From Subdoligranulum sp. (lineage in GTDB: Bacteria; Bacillota; Clostridia; Oscillospirales; Ruminococcaceae), in NCBI GenBank assembly GCA_004555405.1, contig SFIE01000022.1, forward strand, positions 1 to 27,516: a stretch of DNA of 27,516 nucleotides, in the 5' to 3' direction. The position numbers were made by a program, and so were the translations under genes. Under the pieces are notes generated by a model. The model was not told the origin of the DNA. It did no database searches and saw only the letters and a list, made by a program, of their open reading frames with translations. Positions 21,602-27,516 of this stretch are shown piece after piece; positions within the stretch are counted from its first letter, which is position 1; each line of letters opens with the position of its first letter.

Positions 21602-21641
21602 GCGGTTTTCTCCTATTTTCCGCATGATTGAAGGGGATATC

Positions 21642-21669
21642 TTTATAAGTATAGCGCAACCTTTGAAAA
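21642..21669 (-). promoter_or_regulatory. probable promoter of the sufC-sufB operon
   Basis: Minus strand TTTTCA (21664-21669), 16-bp spacer, TATAAA (21642-21647). A second possible -10 (TATACT) overlaps just upstream. No Rrf2/IscR-type operator was recognised. Confidence 0.45.
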
Positions 21670-21698
21670 AATAAAAGGGTCTTTTTAGAAATTTACGC

Positions 21699-22982
21699 TC
21701 AGCCGACAATGCGCACCAGCATACCCGCCGCAGTAAGCATCAGTGCGCCGCAGCCGCGGGTGATGATCTGCGCAAAGGGCAGCAGCTCCATGCGGTGTGC
21801 GCCGCTGAGAACCGCCACATTGCCGCTGCCGCCCATATTGGTGCTGCACATACCGCACACAGCGCTTTCCAGCGGATAAAAGCCCACGGCCTTTCCCGCA
21901 ATGGCAGAAACCAGCGTGATCACTATTTCCACGGCAAGCACTGTCAGGAAATAATAGGCTGTCATGTTGTGCAGAATGGTTTGCAGATCGATCAGGGTAA
22001 TGCCAATGCCAAACAGCGCTGCTGCCGTCCACGCTTTGATCACAAAATTTCCCCAATGGCAGGCCGCATTTTCCAAAAATTCCGGCAGAAGGCGCAGGCT
22101 TTTTGTCAGGATCACCAGAATGATCATCCATGCATAGATGGGCACCACCGGCACAAGGCTGCGGCAAATGCTGCCCAGTGTGTAAAAGCCCATGGCAAGG
22201 CAAAGGCCTTGCAGCATACTTTCCAGCGTAGGAGTGCCTGCATCGCGCTTTACGACGGGCTTGCCATCGTTTACCAACTGTCCGCGGCCGGTCAGCTCCG
22301 GGCGGCGCTCGCCCAAATTGTTGAGAAGGCCCGCAAAGATCACTGCAAAGCAGTTGCCCAGCACAGTGGCCGGGGCCATGCGGGTAAGCACCTCACCGGG
22401 GTCAATTCCCAGCACCTCGCCAAACACATTGGAAAGCGGCACCGTTCCGGCAGTCATGCCGCCGCTGGTCATGGGGGCCGCAACATACAGAATATTTTGC
22501 CAAAAGCCCTGTCCGCCTGCTGCGCCCAGCAGCCCGCACACAACTGCGCCGCACACGACTGCCAAAATGCCCACCGGCATAAGCCTTACAGAGCCTTTGA
22601 GCAGCAGGTCACGGTCAATGCCAAACAGGCTGCCTGTGATCAGAGCGCTGATATAAAAAATCAAAAATCCCTGCTGATTCACAAAACGATCCATCAGCTG
22701 CATGGGAGCGGCGGGGATCAGATCCATATAGGCCAGAATGGCACCGCCGAAAATGCACACCACCGAGCCGCCCAAGTAGGTGCGCACAACCGGCAGTGTG
22801 CCGCCGATCTTGTTCAGCCCCTCGCCCAGCACCATCAGCAGCAGCATGGCGCCCAGCATATTATCGGGCAGCGCCCCCATAGCGGCCGCCGCTATGGTGA
22901 CTGCCAGCAGGATCAGATAAACGGCCAGCGGCAGCCCGGCTACCCTGCTGTTTTTGAGTACATGAATCGTTTTGCTTTGCAT
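21699..22982 (-). CDS. 2-hydroxycarboxylate transporter, CitS/2-HCT family (427 aa)
   Basis: A cytoplasmic-membrane carrier for citrate, malate or related 2-hydroxycarboxylates, usually Na+-coupled. The ATG at 22980-22982 (MQSKTIHVLKNSRVAGLPLA) is preferred to earlier in-frame codons, which have no ribosome-binding site. About 11 hydrophobic segments are visible. Two re-entrant-loop motifs of the family are present in order: TSGGMTAGTVPLS (first half, GGxxAG) and CSTNMGGSGNVAVLSGAHRM (second half, GGSGN with the conserved Arg following). A hydrophilic linker (GERRPELTGRGQLVNDGKPV) separates the two domains. Substrate cannot be told from sequence. The neighbouring alpha-hydroxy-acid oxidase upstream supports a hydroxy acid. 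Confidence 0.9.
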   Translation of the reverse strand: MQSKTIHVLKNSRVAGLPLAVYLILLAVTIAAAAMGALPDNMLGAMLLLMVLGEGLNKIGGTLPVVRTYLGGSVVCIFGGAILAYMDLIPAAPMQLMDRFVNQQGFLIFYISALITGSLFGIDRDLLLKGSVRLMPVGILAVVCGAVVCGLLGAAGGQGFWQNILYVAAPMTSGGMTAGTVPLSNVFGEVLGIDPGEVLTRMAPATVLGNCFAVIFAGLLNNLGERRPELTGRGQLVNDGKPVVKRDAGTPTLESMLQGLCLAMGFYTLGSICRSLVPVVPIYAWMIILVILTKSLRLLPEFLENAACHWGNFVIKAWTAAALFGIGITLIDLQTILHNMTAYYFLTVLAVEIVITLVSAIAGKAVGFYPLESAVCGMCSTNMGGSGNVAVLSGAHRMELLPFAQIITRGCGALMLTAAGMLVRIVG

Positions 22983-23204
22983 GAGTGAACATTTCCTTTT
23001 GAGATTTTTTACGGCTCGCCGCATGATTTTATGCGTCGCTGCTGCGGCTGCAGTATTCCGGCACACCCGAGCGCCGAGGCGCGGCATTTGCATAAAGCCT
23101 TTTCACTCGAAAAGCCGCTCCTAACACTCCCCGCCCCCCGCCGACTTACAGTGCGCTTGGGCTCATGCGGTGGTCTTATATGTCGGTGGGTGTGGCCAAT
23201 GCGT
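22983..23204 (-). other. 222-nt intergenic region before the 2-HCT gene
   Basis: It contains a GC-rich stretch with a hairpin (CTTTTC-GAGT-GAAAAG, about 23099-23114), followed by CTTTATG rather than a clear T-run, so at best a weak terminator for the oxidase gene. I see no convincing promoter and no coding frame. The AGGA before the 2-HCT ATG is about 12 nt away, so its start is less certain. Confidence 0.4.
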
Positions 23205-24221
23205 TTACAGGCGAACCATATCCGGCGTAATATCGGCCAGTGTAGCTGCACCGCACATGCTCATGGTGTCGGCCAGTTCAGCGCCGAGCTTTTCTGCATA
23301 CAGCTTTACGCCTTCTTCTGCGCCGCCGTACACGGCATTTACAAACGGACGAGCGATCACCACCGCATCGGCACCCATGGCCAGTGCCTTAAACACATCT
23401 ACGCCGCTGCGGATGCCGCCATCCACCAGAATTTTCACGCCGGTGCCCTGCAGCGCTGCGGCGATCTCGGGAAGCACCTCGGCAGTGGCGGGGCACTGAT
23501 CCTGTACACGGCCGCCGTGGTTGGAAACCAGCACAGCTGCTGCGCCTGCCTGCTGGGCTTTCAGCGCACCGCGCACCGTCATGATCCCCTTTACGATAAA
23601 GGGCACCTCGGCGGCTTTTATGATCTGTGCCAGTTCCTCGGTGGTTTTGCTGCCCGCAGGCGGCATACGGTTTTTCAAAAACGGCAAGCCTGCGGCGTCC
23701 ACATCCATTGCCATGGCAAAGCAGCCGCTTTCACGGCACATAGCCATTTTTTGTTCAACTGTGGCCACATCCCAAGGCTTGATGGTGGGCACACCCACGC
23801 CCTGCGCCGCCGTGATAGCTTTTACGGCAGCCTCCATAACTGTGGGATCAAAGCCATCACCCGTAAAGGCGGCAATGCCTGCTTCCTTGCAGGCACGCAC
23901 CAGAACATCGTTGTAGGTCACATCGTTGTACTTATCGCTGTAGTGCATGGCCACCGCACCCACGGGGCCTGCAAAAAACGGATAGGCAAACCGGCGGCCA
24001 AAAATCTCCAGCCCGGTATCCGGGGTGAAATTTTCGTGCAGCGTATCCATGTTCACACGGATATTCTGCCATGCCTCATAGTTGCGTTTTGCGCCGTCGC
24101 CGGTTCCCTTTGCACCGGGGCCGGGCATGGTGCTGCCGCAGACACGGCCATTGCACACGGGGCACGCCTTGCACTTGCCGCTGTCGCGGCGGGCAATTTC
24201 CATTACTTCCTGAAAAGTCAT
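23205..24221 (-). CDS. FMN-dependent alpha-hydroxy-acid oxidase/dehydrogenase (338 aa)
   Basis: Oxidises an L-2-hydroxy acid to the 2-keto acid. The TIM-barrel family is shown by LFVSNHGGRV-type text (LVSNHGGRVQDQ, 231-242, His235 and Arg238), Lys211 (PFIVKGIMT) and the FMN-phosphate motif ILVDGGIRSGVDVFKALAMGA (265-285). Unlike lactate oxidase it carries four Cys at the N-terminus (CKACPVCNGRVC, positions 17, 20, 23 and 28), which could bind a metal or Fe-S cluster and pass electrons on. The ATG has a GAGG ribosome-binding site. It lies upstream of the 2-HCT transporter. It is probably a dehydrogenase using another acceptor in an anaerobe; the substrate is unknown. Confidence 0.88.
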   Translation of the reverse strand: MTFQEVMEIARRDSGKCKACPVCNGRVCGSTMPGPGAKGTGDGAKRNYEAWQNIRVNMDTLHENFTPDTGLEIFGRRFAYPFFAGPVGAVAMHYSDKYNDVTYNDVLVRACKEAGIAAFTGDGFDPTVMEAAVKAITAAQGVGVPTIKPWDVATVEQKMAMCRESGCFAMAMDVDAAGLPFLKNRMPPAGSKTTEELAQIIKAAEVPFIVKGIMTVRGALKAQQAGAAAVLVSNHGGRVQDQCPATAEVLPEIAAALQGTGVKILVDGGIRSGVDVFKALAMGADAVVIARPFVNAVYGGAEEGVKLYAEKLGAELADTMSMCGAATLADITPDMVRL

Positions 24222-24268
24222 ACTTTTTTCCTCTTTCCTGTGTTACGCTTTTTCCCGTATCCTATCAA

Positions 24269-24316
24269 GAAGCATCCAAAGCAAAACGCAGGCGACTGCC
24301 TGCGTTTCAATGCTTC
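24269..24316 (-). promoter_or_regulatory. hairpin in the oxidase leader, attenuator/terminator candidate
   Basis: Stem AAACGCAGGC/GCCTGCGTTT (10 bp, 4-nt loop, 24284-24307) is enclosed by outer arms GAAGCAT/ATGCTTC (24310-24316 and 24269-24275). On the minus strand GCGTTTTGCTTT follows the inner stem. It lies downstream of a strong promoter, so it is in the oxidase 5' UTR. It may also serve as a terminator for the PAP2 gene. Confidence 0.6.
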
Positions 24317-24329
24317 AGACACCATGCAG

Positions 24330-24358
24330 ATTATACTCTTTTTCGAGCAAAGTGTAAA
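24330..24358 (-). promoter_or_regulatory. strong sigma-A promoter for the oxidase gene
   Basis: Minus strand TTTACA (24353-24358), exactly 17 bp, TATAAT (24330-24335). It lies between the PAP2 stop and the leader hairpin. Confidence 0.8.
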
Positions 24359-24404
24359 GCATGGCGAATGATGGTTGCGGCCAAAACACCCCGGCAAAAG
24401 CGGT

Positions 24405-25085
24405 TTATATTTCCGGATCGTCCTGCGGCGATGGGATCTGTGCCCTGCGCGCGCTGTGCCAGCGCGTGATGCCGCCGCGCAATACCGCGGTAAGCAGAAT
24501 GCCGCAGCAGACATCGATCACCGAGTGCTGCTTTAAAAACAGGGTGCTGACGCAGATCATTGGGCACAAGAACAAAAACAGCAGCCGAATTTTAGGGAAC
24601 CGCTGTTTCATGGCCCGGCTGCTGCGCGCCACATCAAAAATGGCCATGCTGCTGGCCACATGGATCGAGGGGCAAACATTGGTAGGTTGGTCGGTGTGGC
24701 GGATCGCGACCACAAGGCGGGCTGCCCAGTTATTCAGTGACACGGGGCGGCGCAGCGTTAAACCGTTTGGCAGCAAAAAATAGATCAAAAGGCAGATCGT
24801 CATGCCGCCGAACAGCATAAAGCATAGTTCACGATATTCCGGCCTGCTGATGGAATGCATGAGCAAAAGCATGGCCGGAATGATAAAAAACCACGCCACA
24901 TACGGGATCACGAACCACTCACAGAACGGGATCAGATCGTCCAGCCTGCAGCCAATGTAATATCGCGGAAAATTGTGTGCATTCAGCCATTCAAAGGTGG
25001 GAAAATAAAAAATCGCATACGCGATCGGGATCCACAGCTCGCTCTTGGGCTTGCCTTGGATACCATTGGTTTGCTGCTTATTCAT
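24405..25085 (-). CDS. PAP2-superfamily membrane phosphatase (226 aa)
   Basis: An integral membrane lipid phosphatase/phosphotransferase. Hydrophobic segments lie near 18-30, 57-76, 88-105, 167-183 and 190-203. Catalytic motifs of the superfamily are visible: CPSIHVASS (138-146, His142 acid) and KQHSVIDV (185-192, His187 and Asp191). The upstream basic motif (KxxxxxxRP) is only partly matched by LTLRRPVSLNN (109-119). It resembles the inositol-phosphotransferase (Aur1-like) branch more than undecaprenyl-PP phosphatases. The ATG follows a GGAGG ribosome-binding site. It has its own promoter. Substrate unknown; lipid phosphate recycling or envelope glycolipid synthesis fits the GT2 neighbour. 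Confidence 0.88.
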   Translation of the reverse strand: MNKQQTNGIQGKPKSELWIPIAYAIFYFPTFEWLNAHNFPRYYIGCRLDDLIPFCEWFVIPYVAWFFIIPAMLLLMHSISRPEYRELCFMLFGGMTICLLIYFLLPNGLTLRRPVSLNNWAARLVVAIRHTDQPTNVCPSIHVASSMAIFDVARSSRAMKQRFPKIRLLFLFLCPMICVSTLFLKQHSVIDVCCGILLTAVLRGGITRWHSARRAQIPSPQDDPEI

Positions 25086-25113
25086 GGAGCGTTTCCTCCT
25101 TGGGCATTTTCCC

Positions 25114-25127
25114 CGGGAAATTTCCCG
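25114..25127. promoter_or_regulatory. 14-bp perfect palindrome in the PAP2 leader
   Basis: CGGGAAATTTCCCG lies between the PAP2 promoter and the gene start. It could be an operator or a leader hairpin; nothing else identifies it. Confidence 0.35.
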
Positions 25128-25178
25128 TTCCCCGGCATTGTGACGGCCATTCGATGCGTTTTTGTTCCGCCCGGTGTT

Positions 25179-25206
25179 ATTATAGCAGATGCAGCCTGTC
25201 TGAAAA
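25179..25206 (-). promoter_or_regulatory. probable promoter of the PAP2 gene
   Basis: Minus strand TTTTCA (25201-25206), 16-bp spacer, perfect TATAAT (25179-25184), lying just after the glycosyltransferase stop. Confidence 0.6.
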
Positions 25207-25214
25207 TAGCAAAA

Positions 25215-26249
25215 TCAGTTAAAGCTCACCACACGGCGTGCCAAGCGATAGCCGTTTACGCACAGTGCCCGGCCAAAACGCCCCGGCACACACAACAAGC
25301 TTGCCAGACTTCGGCTGCGCAGCCTGCGCCCCACAGGCCCTGCCGCCTGCATATGATCCAGCAGTTCATACAGCTGCTTTTCTGCTTCGGGGCTGCCGTT
25401 CATGCGGGCAAACACAGCGCTGGAGCAGCACATGGTCACCAGCTCATGATACATCAGCTTTCCCAGCTTGGGCTGGGTTTTCAGCAGCTCATCCACGTTG
25501 GCACAGTCAAAGATCAATCGGTTGCACACCAGCTGATGATGATAGTTTTTGCACATGGTGGCTTCGCTTACGGTCTGCCCCTCGCGGCCAATGAGATAGC
25601 GGTAAAGATCCACATCCAGATAGCACAGCTTTTTCACATAGGGCAGCGGTGCATAGGCGAACAGATCATCCTCGTAAAAAGTGTGCTTCGGCAGCACCAC
25701 CCCGCATTCACGCAGCGCACGCACCGAGAAAATACAGGCGTGCATGGTGAGGTACTGGGTCATGTTCAGGCCGCGAATGCCATTCCAGGAAACCGGCGTT
25801 TCCCCCGCCGGGAACACATTGGCATAGCGGATCGTGGTGTTGTCTTTGGGGTCAGCATGGGTGTACACATAGTTGCACACCATCAGGTCCACCCCGCCGG
25901 TGGTTTCCAGCGCATCCAGCTTATCCAAAACCTTCTGCAGCGCGGTTTCATCCAGCCAGTCATCCGAATCCACCACTTTAAAATAGCGGCCGGTGGCCAG
26001 CTTCAGGCCCTGATTGATGCCCTCACCGTGGCCGCCGTTTTCCTGATGGTGTACGCGGATGGTTTCGGGGTAGCGGCTTGCCCATTCATCGGCGATCTGC
26101 CCGGTTTTATCGTGAGAGCCATCGTCAATGATAATGATCTCCACCCGGGGTGCCCCCGTGAGCAGCGTAGTCAGGCATTTTTCCATGTAATCCTGCGCAT
26201 TGTAGCAGGGCACCGTGATGGTAAGGGTTTTCTGATCGTTCTGCGCCAT
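25215..26249 (-). CDS. family 2 glycosyltransferase (344 aa)
   Basis: A GT-A fold transferase. N-terminal signature LTITVPCYNAQDYMEKCLTT (9-28), the nucleotide-binding VEIIIIDDGSHDKTGQIADE (36-55), then ENGGHGEGINQGLKLATGRY and the DxD-type metal motif KVVDSDDWLDE (91-101) are all intact; the C-terminal half has FYEDDLFAYAPLPYVKKLCY and YRYLIGREGQTVS, typical of the acceptor side of enzymes that transfer sugars to glycans or polymers. No membrane helices are visible. The ATG has GGGAGG 9 nt upstream and a strong own promoter. Substrates cannot be deduced; cell-surface polysaccharide or glycolipid synthesis is likely. Confidence 0.93.
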   Translation of the reverse strand: MAQNDQKTLTITVPCYNAQDYMEKCLTTLLTGAPRVEIIIIDDGSHDKTGQIADEWASRYPETIRVHHQENGGHGEGINQGLKLATGRYFKVVDSDDWLDETALQKVLDKLDALETTGGVDLMVCNYVYTHADPKDNTTIRYANVFPAGETPVSWNGIRGLNMTQYLTMHACIFSVRALRECGVVLPKHTFYEDDLFAYAPLPYVKKLCYLDVDLYRYLIGREGQTVSEATMCKNYHHQLVCNRLIFDCANVDELLKTQPKLGKLMYHELVTMCCSSAVFARMNGSPEAEKQLYELLDHMQAAGPVGRRLRSRSLASLLCVPGRFGRALCVNGYRLARRVVSFN

Positions 26250-26313
26250 TGCAGCGTTCCTCCCTGTAGCGGCTTTTCTTTTTCAAAGGCCGATTTAATC
26301 AATCATACAAAAT

Positions 26314-26342
26314 ATAATACGAGCCGGTGTTTGCATAGTCAA
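26314..26342 (-). promoter_or_regulatory. strong sigma-A promoter for the GT2 gene
   Basis: Minus strand TTGACT (26337-26342), exactly 17 bp, TATTAT (26314-26319), in an AT-rich gap of 126 bp between the AEC and GT2 genes. Confidence 0.8.
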
Positions 26343-26375
26343 CGAACAAACTGTGAATTTTGACAAATTTTTCTG

Positions 26376-27392
26376 TTACAGCCAGGAAAGTGCCTGGAAC
26401 AGAACGATCAAAACAAACAGGCTCACCGTGCCCATCAGGCTCGTCCACACCACCAGCTGGCCGGCAAGCACATCGTCGGCGTTCATTTCGCTGGCCATGG
26501 GGGCGCTGGAAACCGACACGGGCGAGGCAAACACAGCAATGAACGCCGCCACCAGAGCGGGCTCCCATGCAAAGAATCCCATGCGGCTGGCCGTGTATGC
26601 CAGCGTAAAGCCGATGGCCGGGGCTGCCACAAGACGGCCCAGCGTGGTGGTGATGATCTCGCGGCGCAGGCTTTTGACAGCGCCAAAGCTGAACTGGCCG
26701 CCCAAAGCCACCAGTGCCAAGGGAGTGGCCACCTTGGAAAGGCTGCCAAGGATATCATACAAAAACGGCAGGTTGTAGCGCAGAGAAATCACCGGATGCC
26801 CCAGCTCGTTGACCGGCAGCACTTCACGGATGGCCAGCGCCAGAATACCCAGCAGCAAGCCCTTGACCAACGGGTTTTTAAACACGCTGCGCACAATGCG
26901 CCCGCCATCGATTTTGCTTTCGGCGTTGCGGTTGTAAATGCTCAAAAAGATCACGCTCATGGAATTGTACATGATCACCGCCGGGGCCTGCAGCGGTGTG
27001 AGCACGGCTGCCGCTGCGCTGCCGCCGATGGCCGTGGCCAAGGGAATGCCGATGACTGCGCTGTTGGAGCGCATCCAGGTTTGCGCGATCACGCCGATGC
27101 GCTCGTGCTTATCGGTGCAGATATGGCCCATAATAAGGCCCAGCACACTCAGCAGCGAAAGTGCGATCACCACAAAGATCGTGACCGTAACCGGGATATC
27201 GTGAATGCTATCCAGATTGTAGATATTCAAAAACTGCATGGTGCCAATGCAGTAGTGAAAAGCGAACTTGTTGGCCTCTTTGGGAAATGAGGCACTGAAA
27301 AAGTTTTTTTGGCGAAGAATATAGCCAAGCCCGATCAGCCCGATGATGGGCGCAATGGCATTGAATGCAAAAATAAACCACTCTAAAATCAT
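26376..27392 (-). CDS. AEC-family transporter (auxin efflux carrier/malate permease type, 338 aa)
   Basis: An inner-membrane carrier of the bile/arsenite/riboflavin transporter superfamily. The ATG at 27390-27392 (MILEWFIFAFNAIAPIIGLI) with GAGG 10 nt upstream is the best start; the frame extends upstream without a better one. About ten hydrophobic segments are visible, with GLIGLGYILRQKNFFS early (17-32), the N-x-A-V/I-G-I-P motif of helix 4 (RSNSAVIGIPLATAIGGSAA), and a C-terminal PALVAAFIAVFASPVSVSSA segment that carries the second half-repeat motif. Members export or import carboxylates such as malate; no specific substrate can be claimed. A 2-HCT carrier lies in the same cluster. Confidence 0.9.
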   Translation of the reverse strand: MILEWFIFAFNAIAPIIGLIGLGYILRQKNFFSASFPKEANKFAFHYCIGTMQFLNIYNLDSIHDIPVTVTIFVVIALSLLSVLGLIMGHICTDKHERIGVIAQTWMRSNSAVIGIPLATAIGGSAAAAVLTPLQAPAVIMYNSMSVIFLSIYNRNAESKIDGGRIVRSVFKNPLVKGLLLGILALAIREVLPVNELGHPVISLRYNLPFLYDILGSLSKVATPLALVALGGQFSFGAVKSLRREIITTTLGRLVAAPAIGFTLAYTASRMGFFAWEPALVAAFIAVFASPVSVSSAPMASEMNADDVLAGQLVVWTSLMGTVSLFVLIVLFQALSWL

Positions 27393-27516
27393 ATTGCGCG
27401 ATCCTCTTTTTAATTTCTTTTTTCCCTGCAGCCCCCTAAAAAATCGGGCCGCCCGGCCGCCTTGACGCCAAAAGCCGACAAAACACCAGTATGTACTAAT
27501 AATAACCGCCAAAATA

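Overview
The window is the right-hand part of a prophage joined to its host chromosome. The host looks like a GC-rich gut-type Clostridia, probably Oscillospirales/Ruminococcaceae. This is inferred from codon use, a two-gene minimal SUF system, the clostridial style of the serine integrase and a CD1375-type lysis-region protein; no rRNA or housekeeping marker fixes the genus.

Prophage, about 1-19.65 kb. Almost everything lies on the minus strand, so the phage reads from right to left. From the right: a large serine integrase (plus strand), the stump of a SHOCT-domain gene (plus), the C-terminal stump of a RepA-like AAA+ ATPase (minus), a non-coding block with a long hairpin and iterated palindromes, RusA, a DUF1492/ArpU-like late regulator, a small basic protein, a probable late promoter, a hairpin-rich leader, tRNA-Tyr-like and tRNA-Met genes, HNH, terS, terL, portal, a small acidic protein, HK97-type protease, major capsid, connector, head closure, gp10-like, tail terminator, major tail protein, gpG/gpGT chaperone with a -1 frameshift, tape measure, Dit-like, Tal/Gp37-like and BppU-like proteins, three small tip-region genes, a CD1375-like protein, and the first 21 codons of a GH25 endolysin. 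This is a siphovirus of HK97-like morphology. The left end lies outside the window.

The ATPase and the SHOCT gene are both cut at the same place (about 17,771-17,778). No repressor, cro-like gene or replication initiator is present, so an internal deletion (or a contig mis-join) appears to have removed the immunity/replication module. The integrase frame has no stop before its own terminator. The structural genes contain three intrinsic terminator-like hairpins downstream of a structured leader, which suggests antitermination or segmented expression.

Host region, about 19.65-27.5 kb, all minus strand: a SmsC/SmsB-type minimal SUF pair with a 21-codon upstream ORF, a 2-hydroxycarboxylate (CitS-type) transporter, an FMN-dependent alpha-hydroxy-acid oxidase with an unusual four-Cys N-terminus and a promoter-plus-hairpin leader, a PAP2 membrane phosphatase, a GT2 glycosyltransferase and an AEC-family carrier. 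The 2-HCT transporter and hydroxy-acid oxidase are a plausible uptake/oxidation pair. The PAP2 and GT2 genes point to envelope lipid or glycan work.
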